A DNA stretch of 64,000 nt from Gammaproteobacteria bacterium (GTDB lineage: Bacteria > Pseudomonadota > Gammaproteobacteria > Pseudomonadales > Azotimanducaceae), in NCBI GenBank assembly GCA_009842245.1, contig VYFT01000017.1:1-64000 (forward strand), in the 5' to 3' direction. The position numbers were made by a program, and so were the translations under genes. Below are positions 27,769 through 37,154 of this stretch, one piece after another. Under the pieces are notes generated by a model. That model did no database searches and was not told the DNA's origin. It was given only the letters and a program-made list of their open reading frames with translations. Numbering within the stretch: position 1 is the first letter of the stretch; the number at the start of each line of letters is the position of its first letter.

Positions 27769-29034
27769 TTGACCGAACCTCGTAATGCCTTGTATGCGCA
27801 GTCGGGCGGTGTAACCGCCGTCATCAACGCAACAGCCTGTGGAGTTATTCAAGAATGCCGCGCGCACCCAAACCTCGTAAAAAATGTGCTCGCTGCTAAC
27901 AATGGAATAGTAGGAATTTTAAAAGAGGAACTATTCGACACGAGTTTAGAGATGGAAAGTGAGATCGAAAAGCTTCGTTCTACGCCAGGCGGGGCTTTTG
28001 GTTCGTGTCGATTTAAGCTCAAAGCTCCTTCAACGACAGATACCGTTGCACGGCGTATATTTGATGTGTTTAAAGCGCACGATGTAGGATACTTTTTCTA
28101 TAACGGAGGTGGGGATTCTCAGGATACGACAAACAAGATTTCGACGCTGAGTAAGGAATTTAGCTATCCCCTGCATTGTATCGGCATTCCGAAAACTGTA
28201 GACAACGATCTTGCGAATACCGACACCTGCCCGGGTTTTGGATCTGTGGCGAAATATGTCGCGGTTTCTGTGCAGGAAGCGGGGTTGGACGTACGATCGA
28301 TGAGCGAGACCTCCACTAAAGTGTTTATTCTCGAAGTGATGGGACGTCATGCAGGTTGGATAGCTGCCTCGGGTGGCTTAGCCGGGAACGCAGAGTCCGA
28401 GCCACCACACATTATTTTGTTTCCAGAGATTGCATTCCACGAGGAAAAGTTCCTATCAAAAGTAGAAGAGAGTGTTGCGCGTTATAGACATTGCGTAGTC
28501 GTCGCGTCAGAAGGAGTTCGAGACGATGAAGGTAGATTTTTGTCGGACTCTGGAAAAACGGATTCTTTTGGACATAAACAACTTGGTGGAGTCGCACAAG
28601 ACCTCGCACAGTTGGTTACTCAGAAATTACAGTATAAAGTACATTTCGCAATCGCCGATTATCTGCAACGTTCTGCACGCCATATCGCGTCACAAACCGA
28701 TGTCGATCAGGCGTACGCTGTGGGGAAGACAGCTGTTGTATCAGCACTTAGTGGCAATACCGAGCAAATGGTGACAATTGAGCGTCTACAGGATGAGCCA
28801 TATCGCTGGCGCGTTGGTACGACACCAATTGGAAACGTCGCCAATGTCGAACGAAAACTCCCTCGATCGTATATCACCGAAGATGGTTTCAGTATAACGG
28901 CAAACGCGCGCCGATATCTCGAACCATTGATTCAAGGCGAAGCCTATCCTCAGTATGTTTCTGGTCGACCGGATTACGTACGACTGAAAAACAAACTAGT
29001 ATCCCGGAAGTTGCCGGAGTTTGAATTAGACTGA
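27769..29034 (+). CDS. pfp: Pyrophosphate-dependent 6-phosphofructokinase
   Basis: Phosphorylates fructose 6-phosphate using PPi, reversibly, so it serves glycolysis and gluconeogenesis. The 421-residue protein has the PFK fold. Residues 112-120 read NGGGDSQDT, with D116 and S117 in place of the GGDGS of ATP enzymes, and 141-147 read PKTVDND with catalytic D145. This pattern, plus STKVFILEVMGRHAGW, matches the PPi-PFKs of methylotrophic and other gammaproteobacteria. TTG start. The gene is convergent with the membrane pyrophosphatase, the two stops being 6 bases apart. Confidence 0.87.
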   Translation: MTEPRNALYAQSGGVTAVINATACGVIQECRAHPNLVKNVLAANNGIVGILKEELFDTSLEMESEIEKLRSTPGGAFGSCRFKLKAPSTTDTVARRIFDVFKAHDVGYFFYNGGGDSQDTTNKISTLSKEFSYPLHCIGIPKTVDNDLANTDTCPGFGSVAKYVAVSVQEAGLDVRSMSETSTKVFILEVMGRHAGWIAASGGLAGNAESEPPHIILFPEIAFHEEKFLSKVEESVARYRHCVVVASEGVRDDEGRFLSDSGKTDSFGHKQLGGVAQDLAQLVTQKLQYKVHFAIADYLQRSARHIASQTDVDQAYAVGKTAVVSALSGNTEQMVTIERLQDEPYRWRVGTTPIGNVANVERKLPRSYITEDGFSITANARRYLEPLIQGEAYPQYVSGRPDYVRLKNKLVSRKLPEFELD

Positions 29035-29039
29035 CAGAT

Positions 29040-31088
29040 TTATGCGATCAAGGGGGCAATCACTAAGCTAACGATTGCCATCACGTTGATCAATATGTTC
29101 ATGCTTGGTCCTGACGTATCCTTGAAAGGATCGCCTACGGTGTCTCCGACCACGGTTGCCGCATGAGTTTCGGACCCCTTTAAGTGGCCCTCGCCCAGAG
29201 CGCCTTTTTCCACGAATTTCTTGGCGTTATCCCACGCACCGCCTGCGTTAGCCATTGTAAGAGCAAGTAACACGCAACCGACTAAGCCGCCTCCGAGCAG
29301 ACCGCCTAGTGCTTCAGCTCCCAGGGTAAAACCTACAAGAGGTGGAAGAAATACTGCAATCGCTCCAGGTAGTATCATGCGCGTCAGTGCTGCATTAGTC
29401 GCGATTTGAATGCACTTTTCATTGTCAGGTTCGGCTAAGCCTTCTCGCAGACCTGAAATTTCTCGAAACTGTCGTCGAATTTCTTCGATCATTCGTTCGG
29501 CTGCGGAGCCAACAGCACTCATGGTGATCGACGCGATCAAGAAAGCCGTCAGCCCGCCGATGAAGAGCCCAATCAATACCCGTGGATCACTGAGTTCCAA
29601 AATAAATGCAGCTTCACGCTCGTGCCCTACCGCTTCAACAAACGCCGCAATAATCGCAAGAGCTGCTAAGGCAGCAGCACAGATCGCAAATCCTTTACCC
29701 ATAGCAGCGGTAGTATTTCCAAGTTCGTCGAGCGAATCGGTGATTTTTCGTACTCCTTCTCCGAGACCACCCATTTCTGCGATGCCACCTGCATTGTCCG
29801 CGACAGGACCATAAGCATCTACCGCCATGGTCATTCCCACGGTGGCAAGGAGGCCAACAGCTGCGATTGCCACACCGTAGAGGCCAGCTAATTCAGTTGA
29901 GATCCAGATAATGCCGCAGATACTGAGGATGGGAATGACCACAGATTGCATACCAGTTGCTAGACCAGTAATTAAGACTGTCGCTGCGCCGGTTTTTCCT
30001 TGTTCAGCGATGCGTTCGATAGGTCGACCAGAAGTGTAAAACTCGGTGATCAGTCCGATAATGACACCACCTATCGCACCGGCGAGCACGCACCCCCATA
30101 CTTTCCAGGAGACATCTGTGTATTGGGTGACGATAAAGTATGCCGCAACAATGAAGAGTGTAGGCGAGACGAGCATGCCCAATCGCAGGGCTAGTGCGGG
30201 ATCCCGATTGGATTGAGTACGAACGATGACGATGCCAAGAATTGAGCAGATCAATCCTGTTGAAGCTAAAGTGAGAGGTAAAGACATGAGTACCGCTCGT
30301 GCCTGTGACTCTTCCACCTCTACGGTGAACAATTCGTACAAGCCACTTATTCCAATCGTTGCCGCAATAGCGATACTCGCGATCATTGAGCCACAATAAG
30401 ATTCAAAGATATCAGATCCCATACCTGCGACGTCCCCGACATTGTCGCCTACGTTATCTGCAATCACGCCTGGATTTCTTGGATCATCTTCTGGAATGTT
30501 TTCTTCCGTCTTACCAACGAGATCTGCACCGACGTCCGCACTCTTGGTATATATCCCCCCACCGACACGAGAAAAGATGGCGACTGTTGACGCACCCATT
30601 CCGAATCCGTGAATGTGATGTGCGTGTTCGGGGTTTCCACCGAAAAAGTAATACACCAATCCTAAACCGAGTAGCCCTAGTGAGGCTACCGCCAATCCCA
30701 TTATGGACCCACCGAAAAACGCAGCCGACAAAGCTGCTGCCGCGCCTCTAGTTTGTGCCGCGGTGGTCGTACGAACATTCGCTTTGGTCGCGGTGTACAT
30801 TCCGATCCATCCTGCGAGTGCAGATGCGGTTGCACCCGCACAGAAGGCGGCTCCGGTACGCAAACCTAGATGGTCGAACAGAATAATTAGAACCAATAAA
30901 ACGAGCGCAAAGATCGCTAAAAGACTATACTCTCGTCGCATAAACGTCATCGCACCTCGGTGAATTTGATCTGCGATATGACGTACTTTCTCCTCACCAG
31001 CAGGATAGCGTTTCACCAGCATATATACGATAAACGCAGTGATGAGTCCTACGCCTCCAAGGATTGGTGGGATCAAAGCTAAGTCCAT
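29040..31088 (-). CDS. hppA: Membrane-bound ion-pumping pyrophosphatase (K+-dependent type)
   Basis: Couples PPi hydrolysis or synthesis to ion transport. About 682 residues and some 16 hydrophobic segments. Active-site blocks: [33 protein letters not shown] and [16 protein letters not shown]. Residues 457-462 read GNTTAA; the alanine where K+-independent enzymes have lysine marks the K+-dependent subfamily. E229 in SDIFESYCG sits where Na+-pumping members carry their gate glutamate, so Na+ (or Na+/H+) transport is possible. I choose ATG at 31088, preceded by GGAGACGAGAGAGA, over the GTG at 31124, because the longer form would run through a hairpin. Confidence 0.93.
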   Translation of the reverse strand: MDLALIPPILGGVGLITAFIVYMLVKRYPAGEEKVRHIADQIHRGAMTFMRREYSLLAIFALVLLVLIILFDHLGLRTGAAFCAGATASALAGWIGMYTATKANVRTTTAAQTRGAAAALSAAFFGGSIMGLAVASLGLLGLGLVYYFFGGNPEHAHHIHGFGMGASTVAIFSRVGGGIYTKSADVGADLVGKTEENIPEDDPRNPGVIADNVGDNVGDVAGMGSDIFESYCGSMIASIAIAATIGISGLYELFTVEVEESQARAVLMSLPLTLASTGLICSILGIVIVRTQSNRDPALALRLGMLVSPTLFIVAAYFIVTQYTDVSWKVWGCVLAGAIGGVIIGLITEFYTSGRPIERIAEQGKTGAATVLITGLATGMQSVVIPILSICGIIWISTELAGLYGVAIAAVGLLATVGMTMAVDAYGPVADNAGGIAEMGGLGEGVRKITDSLDELGNTTAAMGKGFAICAAALAALAIIAAFVEAVGHEREAAFILELSDPRVLIGLFIGGLTAFLIASITMSAVGSAAERMIEEIRRQFREISGLREGLAEPDNEKCIQIATNAALTRMILPGAIAVFLPPLVGFTLGAEALGGLLGGGLVGCVLLALTMANAGGAWDNAKKFVEKGALGEGHLKGSETHAATVVGDTVGDPFKDTSGPSMNILINVMAIVSLVIAPLIA

Positions 31089-31118
31089 AAATTCTCTCTC
31101 GTCTCCTACTAAATAAGA

Positions 31119-31135
31119 AGCCACGGAACGTGGCT
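31119..31135 (-). terminator. Probable intrinsic terminator after the PCuAC gene
   Basis: Stem AGCCACG / CGTGGCT (7 pairs, three-base loop) followed on the minus strand by TCTTATTT. It lies 66 bases after the PCuAC stop and just upstream of the hppA ribosome site, so it would end the tRNA/PCuAC transcript before hppA. The U tract is imperfect. Confidence 0.5.
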
Positions 31136-31201
31136 CGAATAACTAAATATGATATTGAAAAGCACAATCATCATACACAGTAATCACAGAATGTAGAGCA
31201 G

Positions 31202-31645
31202 TTACTCCGGCTCATCATCACTGATTTCGAACGTTGCTTCAAACTTGTGATCGCCTTCGGTGTTAAAGGTGATTACATGCTCGTCTTCCTCTACTTCTTG
31301 AACACGGAACAACATCAAATGTAAACCGCCGGGTTCAAGTGTCAACGTGTCTTTTGCGGGAATCTCTAGTGAGTCGAGCTCGACCATACGATGCATCCCA
31401 TCTTTGAGTTCCGACTTGTGGAATTCAATCGCTCCAATAGTCTCCGATTCGGCTGAGGTTAATTTAATCGAATCTTTGGTGTGGTTCTTAAATTGCACAT
31501 ATGCAGACGTAGTAGTTTTTGAGGGGAGGGGAGTTCTAACCCATGCCTTATCAACGGAAACTTCTTTAGGACTCTGACCACAGCTCATTAGCAAGAGAAT
31601 GAGGATGCTTGCTAAGAACCAGCGCGTATTTTTTATTACTAACAA
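31202..31645 (-). CDS. Copper chaperone PCuAC family lipoprotein
   Basis: Periplasmic Cu(I) carrier for cytochrome oxidase CuA assembly. The 147-residue product starts with a lipoprotein signal ending LLLMSC. The family metal motif H(M)x10Mx21HxM is present: the His in IEFHKSE, the following Met residues in GMHRMVE, and GGLHLMLF. TTG start; no better candidate in frame. The C-terminal tail is acidic (ISDDEPE). It lies just downstream of tRNA-Phe on the same strand. Confidence 0.86.
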   Translation of the reverse strand: MLVIKNTRWFLASILILLLMSCGQSPKEVSVDKAWVRTPLPSKTTTSAYVQFKNHTKDSIKLTSAESETIGAIEFHKSELKDGMHRMVELDSLEIPAKDTLTLEPGGLHLMLFRVQEVEEDEHVITFNTEGDHKFEATFEISDDEPE

Positions 31646-31716
31646 TGAACTTAAGAGAACGAAAGTGAGAACACTAACACTGCCATTTTCACACGAAGTA
31701 GAACAGTGTAAGTGAG

Positions 31717-31792
31717 TGGTGGCCAGGGGCAGAATTGAACTGCCGACACGAGGATTTTCAGTCCACTGCTCTACCGACTGAGCTACCTGGCC
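31717..31792 (-). tRNA. tRNA-Phe (GAA)
   Basis: 76 bases on the minus strand, beginning GGCCAGGTAGCTCAG and ending with an encoded CCA. The acceptor stem GGCCAGG pairs perfectly with CCTGGCC. The D loop reads AGCTCAGTCGGTAGAGC, the anticodon loop CTGAAAATC gives GAA (phenylalanine), and the T loop has GTTCAATTC. The first base is only 8 bases from an ATG of the divergent frame. Confidence 0.97.
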
Positions 31793-31943
31793 GCACTGGA
31801 TGTTCGTTTATTTTTGGAACAAAGAAGCGAGAATTTTAAGGATAGTACAACCTAGGTTGGAAGGACTTGTACCGAATGTTCTTGTTGTACAAAAAACACG
31901 ATTTAAAATCACCGAACCACTTGCCAACTTGTGTCATTCTTCA

Positions 31944-33032
31944 ATGAACCAACTACCAGATTGGGTACACCAATCACTAGATCTTCCACTTCGCTTCGCG
32001 CAAGTTCGAGAAGATCCCAGTCTAGATGCTTGGGTCGTTGAACGGCTCCCTGAAGACGCGACCTTATTAGTTGTCGGTTCGGGTGGATGTACACTCGCCG
32101 TACTCGCGACCCTACCTAATGTACGATCAGTACACGTTGTCGATCCAAATTCAGCTCAGTTGGCTTTGTGCCGAGTGAAACTCGCTTTGTTAAGGCACCA
32201 AGATCCAGCTTCCCGCCTTGAATTTCTCGGACATCGTAGTCTCGCTCGCGAAGTGAGGGAGGATCAATTGAGTCGGATCTGTGATGAAATTGGTGATCCA
32301 GTCAGTATTTTTGGCCCAACAAACTCCATCATAGAAGTAGGTCTCGACTATGCAGGTCGGTACGAATCAGTGTTCCGGCAGATTAGCAGAGCTATCGCGA
32401 CACATCCAGATGAGGTACTTGACTTACTTCGGCTTGAGAGCGCAAGTGAGCAAGCTCGGTGGCTTCAAACACATCCAGAATTTGTTGCTCGATTGCTTGA
32501 GACTTTCGATCATGTGATGGATTTAGAAAACCTAGTAGCACTTTTTGGAGAAACCGCGACCCAAAATCCTGTGATGTCGTTTTCGACTCATTTTTTCCAA
32601 AGAACCATACATGCCCTACACAGCTATGAAGCGAACACCAATCACTTTCTCTGGCAAGTTCTCGCAACACTAGCAGAGTCCAAACCGACGGCTCAGTGGC
32701 TTAGGCAGCCGCGCCAAGATGTGTCAGTTAACCTTTGCTACGAAGCTGAAACAGTTCAAAGTTATTTGACTCAGACCGATACCGAATTTGACTACATTCA
32801 TCTGTCAAATGTGCTGGATTGGTTGACTGTCGAAGAGGCTCGATCATTGTTAGAATTAACTTGGAATCGATTGAAACCGAAAGGATACACCTTGATTCGG
32901 CAACTAAACTCGGATTTACCGATTCGGACTCTCAGCGACCACTTTACATGGTTGGATGAGGAATCCGACGTACTACACCGGGAAGATCTAAGTTATTTCT
33001 ACCGTGGCATACATTGTGGCCAAAAACTATAG
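31944..33032 (+). CDS. DUF3419 / BtaA-like SAM-dependent aminocarboxypropyl transferase homologue
   Basis: Resembles BtaA, which transfers the 3-amino-3-carboxypropyl group of S-adenosylmethionine to diacylglycerol in betaine-lipid synthesis. Visible: RFAQVREDPSLDAWVV near the N-terminus, the SAM-binding strand-loop LLVVGSGGCTLAVL with VHVVDPNSAQLALC, and a C-terminal Rossmann-like part YIHLSNVLDWLTVEEA. I use ATG 31944 (362 residues); the frame is open to an ATG at 31800, but that would leave no room for the divergent tRNA promoter. First gene of a three-gene unit with a GNAT-like and a diiron-type protein, and no btaB methyltransferase alongside, so classical betaine-lipid synthesis is doubtful. 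Confidence 0.65.
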   Translation: MNQLPDWVHQSLDLPLRFAQVREDPSLDAWVVERLPEDATLLVVGSGGCTLAVLATLPNVRSVHVVDPNSAQLALCRVKLALLRHQDPASRLEFLGHRSLAREVREDQLSRICDEIGDPVSIFGPTNSIIEVGLDYAGRYESVFRQISRAIATHPDEVLDLLRLESASEQARWLQTHPEFVARLLETFDHVMDLENLVALFGETATQNPVMSFSTHFFQRTIHALHSYEANTNHFLWQVLATLAESKPTAQWLRQPRQDVSVNLCYEAETVQSYLTQTDTEFDYIHLSNVLDWLTVEEARSLLELTWNRLKPKGYTLIRQLNSDLPIRTLSDHFTWLDEESDVLHREDLSYFYRGIHCGQKL

Positions 33033-33079
33033 CTCACACGAACTCCAATCTTTGAGCCGGCTTATTGTAGAACGTCAGA

Positions 33080-34051
33080 TTGGCTGAGACTTCACAGATC
33101 TTTCGACTGACAGCGCAAGAGATCGGCGAATTCAGTCCTATGTTGCGAGACTTTGAGCAACAGTTCTGGTACCCGTTGGGAGAATCAAGAGAGTTTCGAA
33201 TTGAACATCCAAGCCTTTACACAGACTTTTTCAGTTCGATGGGAGATGCATACTGCTTTGTCGCTCTGAGAGAAGAGGAAGTAGTTGGTATTCTCAGTTC
33301 AGTAATCCGAACGCTCCAATCACCTAACGGAAAAACCACCCAAGTCGCTTATGTAGCAGATGTAAAAATCACAAGAGAGCTACAAGGTAGCACGCTACTA
33401 TATCGCTTGGCGCGAACCGCAATTCTTTGGTTGCGCCCCAAAATCGCCTCAGCCTATTCTGTGGTCATGGACGGCACATCTGTGACTCCAAAGCAATACA
33501 CGGGTCGAGTGGGAGTTCCTCAATTTTCTTGGGCAGGTCGAGTTCATCTACTCAGCTTCTCGACCGGAACAAACTTTTCGTGGACTTCCAACGTGTCCGA
33601 ACATCCTCTGGATCTTGGTTCCGGGTCATCTGAGATCGAACCGCGTCGAAATTCGACTAAAGTTCCAGGTTGGGCCACCATTAACCCACTGTTACGCGCT
33701 CATGACGTGCCAGTATGGCTAATAGATCAACGGACGAACGCCTGCGCTCTGCTGGAAGACACCCGACGCGCCAAGAAGTTGTATGATCGTCAGCAAAGTG
33801 AATATCGGTACGCACACTTAACGTATCCATCTTATACTAAGCCAGAGGATATTCTCGAATTGATACCGCATGCCTGTAATCGGAGTCAATCCCTTGGTTT
33901 TTCACACATGTTTGTCACAGTTCCAGATAAACACTTAGCTTCGATTCAACATAGATTAGAAAACATCGAGCACGACGCTTACTCAGCATCAATATATGGC
34001 GTAAGTCTGAGCGAGTACTTCCCCTTTTTGGTAAATTCATCGGAGATTTAA
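33080..34051 (+). CDS. GNAT-like N-acyltransferase family protein
   Basis: 323 residues. The N-terminal half follows the GNAT fold: an acceptor strand CFVALREEEVVGILSSV, then AYVADVKITRELQGSTLLYR, where the V-x-x-x-RELQGS stretch takes the place of the acetyl-CoA pyrophosphate loop. The C-terminal 150 residues form a second, unrecognised region, perhaps a second GNAT half. TTG start 47 bases after the DUF3419 gene; the diiron gene starts 4 bases after its stop. It probably modifies the amine made in the same pathway; substrate unknown. Confidence 0.65.
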   Translation: MAETSQIFRLTAQEIGEFSPMLRDFEQQFWYPLGESREFRIEHPSLYTDFFSSMGDAYCFVALREEEVVGILSSVIRTLQSPNGKTTQVAYVADVKITRELQGSTLLYRLARTAILWLRPKIASAYSVVMDGTSVTPKQYTGRVGVPQFSWAGRVHLLSFSTGTNFSWTSNVSEHPLDLGSGSSEIEPRRNSTKVPGWATINPLLRAHDVPVWLIDQRTNACALLEDTRRAKKLYDRQQSEYRYAHLTYPSYTKPEDILELIPHACNRSQSLGFSHMFVTVPDKHLASIQHRLENIEHDAYSASIYGVSLSEYFPFLVNSSEI

Positions 34052-34055
34052 ATTT

Positions 34056-34826
34056 ATGACGACCACAAGTGAATCCCAAGAAAACCCCACGTTACAAGTT
34101 ACTAATCGTGCGGAAGAAATTCTGAACGAGACAGGCGTCCTGACGAATGACTATCTCAAAGCGTTAGCGGACGGTAGTATGACGAAGGAAGTGTTTCGAT
34201 TGTCTCAGGAACAGTTTTTCTTTGCAGTCACGTTCTTCCCCCGACCTATGACCGCGTTGGTAGGTCGTCTTCCCGATCCAATGCAACGTCTCGATATTCT
34301 CAAAAACGTCGTGGAAGAACACGGTGAGTTTGCAGAGAGTAAGTTTCATCAAACGACGTTTGTGCAGTTTCTGACATCGTTAGGAAGCGACATAAAGACT
34401 TTAGGGGATGAGAAGTCTATCTGGCCTGAAGTACGCGTGTTCAACACCGTGCTGGCTGGATCCTGCTTGCTAGCGGAACTCGAGCTAGGCATCGCGTGCA
34501 TGGGCATAATCGAACTCGCTTTTGCTTCAATATCGGCAAGCATTGGTTCAAGCGTAGTGCGACGTCAGTGGGTTGATCGAGACAACCTGAGGCACTACAC
34601 TGTACATGCCGAACTCGACGAACGACACGCCGACGAGTTCTTTCAAGTAATTGAACCCTCCTGGGACGATCCCAATCGCCATCACTACATCGAGCAAGGA
34701 CTCAATTTAGGGGCTTTTGTGTTTAAACAGCTATATGAATGCCTCTATACAACTGCGCAGTCCAAGTGTGTCATAGTCGGACAACAGAGTGACAAGGATC
34801 CGAACGAGTCGGACTTATTCACATAA
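34056..34826 (+). CDS. Haem-oxygenase-like diiron protein (HDO / TenA-CADD superfamily)
   Basis: 256-residue all-helical protein of the type annotated as iron-containing redox enzyme. A full diiron ligand set can be placed with the spacing of CADD: E91 and H98 (EFAESKFH), E153 (GIIE), and H184, D188, H191 (HAELDERH). HDO enzymes activate O2 for N-oxygenation, C-C cleavage or desaturation of amino-acid-derived substrates. The lysine used by CADD ten residues after the third ligand is absent (Ile163), so pABA synthesis is unlikely. ATG 4 bases after the GNAT-like gene. The C-terminal tail beyond about 236 is polar. Confidence 0.75.
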   Translation: MTTTSESQENPTLQVTNRAEEILNETGVLTNDYLKALADGSMTKEVFRLSQEQFFFAVTFFPRPMTALVGRLPDPMQRLDILKNVVEEHGEFAESKFHQTTFVQFLTSLGSDIKTLGDEKSIWPEVRVFNTVLAGSCLLAELELGIACMGIIELAFASISASIGSSVVRRQWVDRDNLRHYTVHAELDERHADEFFQVIEPSWDDPNRHHYIEQGLNLGAFVFKQLYECLYTTAQSKCVIVGQQSDKDPNESDLFT

Positions 34827-34845
34827 GAACTTCTACCTAGCTAGT

Positions 34846-36837
34846 CTAACTTCCTGCTACGAGTAGGACAGCGGTGAGCTGCACGGTTTTCGGCGGTAGG
34901 CAAATGTCGTCATTACAGGTTTGATAGGTTACCTCACTTTCTATAGTGTAACTACCAGGAGTACTATCATCCGTTCCAACTTTTTGAATCACGGCAATGT
35001 CCGATCCTCGAAAAACATCGTACGATCCCTTGAACTGATGCATCGGCATTTTCATCTTTCCTAACTGTTGTAGATCGTCTGGTAAAGTGAAGGAGACTTT
35101 AGTCTCTTTCATTCCTTGTTCTGCGTTTTTTCCAGTAGGTGCATAGATGTACCATCCGTCTTTAATATCGATCTTGAGTGAGATTTCTGCGGAACTACCT
35201 TGTTCAACCTGTTCTGGGACGACCAGATCTAATTTGACAGGTTGTTTGGAACTTGGCTCTTCCATCGACGTCTCGTCAATGCGCTCAATCTTCTCGGGTA
35301 CTTCGGTATCCACTGTGTCGGGGTCTGCAAATTCGGAACCAAACATTACGTATATCCGTCCTTGGTGGCGCATCGAGAGCCAGTGTCCGCGTCCGGTTTC
35401 GTACAGAACTCCGACACTTTCCTCCCAGTAATCCACTTGCATTTGAAAGAACTCGTCAAACTCTTCCTCAGTCTCCCACCAACCACCAGTATCTTCATAC
35501 TGTGCTAGAAAAGCTTCTCGAGTCGGCTTTTCTCGCGGTGGATAACGACCAGGATCTTTTCCGGCACTTTCAACTTTGTTCGTGGCTTCCCACTCCCAGG
35601 ACAACTCTTCCGAGAATTCGCCATCATTCACGGTTGCAACACTCGCACCGATTATGAGATCTGGAATACCGTCGCGGTTCCAATCGTCTACGTACAGACG
35701 GGGGCCACTACCAGGAAGTGCCTTACTACCGTCCGCGGTTGCCAACAAGTCGACCGCAGGATGAAATCGGTGTTCTCCTGCTACTTTGATCCCCTTGAAG
35801 AACGCCACAGCCATATCACCTTCATTTCGATAGCTACCCGTCACCAAGAGATCTAAGACTCCGTCTCGATCCCAATCCACGACGTAAGGTGAGGTCTTAC
35901 CGTCACCTGCGAGTGCAGCCGAGGTTGCTTGCGCCCAACCTTCAACTTCTTCGTCGGTCGCAGTCGCGCCGATACTCAAAGGTTTTCCATTGACGTCCAG
36001 AAGTAGTTCGCGTTTTCCAAATTTCGGTTCGTTTTTCGTACCGATATTCTTACTGATTTTTAATGCACTGCCACCGAAGATGAGGTCATAGTCGCCATCA
36101 TCGTCGAAGTCTCCCATTGACGCAGAGGAATATACCCAATAATCGAAAGTTTCAATCCGCTCGGGTATGACGGCGTCTTCAGGATTCTCGGCCATCTCAA
36201 GGTACATTGGGTTCCAAGCAGCAGAGGGATCTCCCTCTTGTGGTAATTTCACTCCTGGTAGAAAACCTTCTTCACTCCCACGAAACCATGTCACTTCACC
36301 AGGATGGTATTGGCCTGTTATCATGTCTTGATAACCATCATCGTCTAAGTCGTAGAAATACGGAGTGAAGCCTATACAACACCATTGTTCTACTTCCATA
36401 ATGGTTCCCTCAGTATCTCTCGCCCATTCAAATTCACTTGAGAATTGGGGGGCGTCGTCTGTCCCGATGTTTAGATAAACTCGAACCGTCGAGCCATCCT
36501 CGGACATCGGGAAACTCTCCCCTGAGTTGGTCTCAAATTCACCAACAAGGAGATCCCGTATACCGTCTCCATTCCAGTCCCATAGCGCTGGTGCAGCGAG
36601 ACCGTGTTTTTCTGTCAAGACTGGTGCATCGCCAGCCATAATCAACACTGGTTGTTGTAAGTTCGGGGCACCAGGGATGTTTGCACCTACGAATTCGGGA
36701 AACATCATTTCTCCCGCTGTGGTACTCTGTTCGGATTGATTCACCTCTGATTGCTGTTCCTCAGGTGCCTGACTACAACCGAAAAGTACGCAGACACATA
36801 AGAGTGAGGAAAGTTTGATGATCGTATTGGAATACAT
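34846..36837 (-). CDS. Lipoprotein: FG-GAP beta-propeller fused to DsbD-alpha-like domain
   Basis: 663-residue exported lipoprotein (lipobox LFGC, C21). At least five FG-GAP/VCBS calcium-loop repeats are visible: WDWNGDGIRDLLVG (about 86-99), YDLDDDGYQDMITG, GDFDDDGDYDLIFG, VDWDRDGVLDLLVTG and DDWNRDGIPDLIIG (about 384-397), consistent with a seven-bladed propeller. Residues 535-660 resemble the N-terminal periplasmic domain of DsbD: GWYIYAPTG and YQTCNDDICLPP, with C641 and C646 as the redox pair. Such a fusion suggests a cell-surface or periplasmic disulfide partner. Stops 19 bases from the convergent diiron gene. Confidence 0.82.
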   Translation of the reverse strand: MYSNTIIKLSSLLCVCVLFGCSQAPEEQQSEVNQSEQSTTAGEMMFPEFVGANIPGAPNLQQPVLIMAGDAPVLTEKHGLAAPALWDWNGDGIRDLLVGEFETNSGESFPMSEDGSTVRVYLNIGTDDAPQFSSEFEWARDTEGTIMEVEQWCCIGFTPYFYDLDDDGYQDMITGQYHPGEVTWFRGSEEGFLPGVKLPQEGDPSAAWNPMYLEMAENPEDAVIPERIETFDYWVYSSASMGDFDDDGDYDLIFGGSALKISKNIGTKNEPKFGKRELLLDVNGKPLSIGATATDEEVEGWAQATSAALAGDGKTSPYVVDWDRDGVLDLLVTGSYRNEGDMAVAFFKGIKVAGEHRFHPAVDLLATADGSKALPGSGPRLYVDDWNRDGIPDLIIGASVATVNDGEFSEELSWEWEATNKVESAGKDPGRYPPREKPTREAFLAQYEDTGGWWETEEEFDEFFQMQVDYWEESVGVLYETGRGHWLSMRHQGRIYVMFGSEFADPDTVDTEVPEKIERIDETSMEEPSSKQPVKLDLVVPEQVEQGSSAEISLKIDIKDGWYIYAPTGKNAEQGMKETKVSFTLPDDLQQLGKMKMPMHQFKGSYDVFRGSDIAVIQKVGTDDSTPGSYTIESEVTYQTCNDDICLPPKTVQLTAVLLVAGS

Positions 36838-37154
36838 GGTAACACTACCTCTCGTCGATCAGTACGTTTTAGTGTGTGAAATGTTCACTTTAAATTCTAG
36901 TTAGAAAACGTGAATAACCAGTCTCGATCGGAATTTCTTGATTGATTTCGAAGCTTTAGTGCCAGAGCTATTTATCGCGCTCCGTTCTTCAGCAAGTTCT
37001 GCAATATTTCAAAAAGATCTTCTTGTTCTTGTTGTAGTCTACACCGTAGGAGTTTTAAAAAATAGTCGTACAAATCTAGAATCCTGGTATCAAACAATTA
37101 CCCGCGGTGATTTAGTTAACTGTTTCTCGACCTTTGAATTGAACTGCTAATCCT
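36838..37154. other. Divergent promoter region, no gene found
   Basis: 317 bases between two outward-facing genes (propeller lipoprotein and the 1141-residue membrane protein). A 70-codon frame at 36938-37150 lacks homology, a ribosome site and a plausible composition, and I do not accept it. Promoters for both genes should lie here; I see no strong consensus. Confidence 0.5.

Noticed and set aside
31089..31124. Longer hppA from GTG 31124
   Set aside because: It would translate a hairpin and the ribosome site of the better ATG at 31088.
36938..37150. 70-codon plus-strand frame in the divergent promoter region
   Set aside because: No ribosome site or family; the region must hold two promoters.
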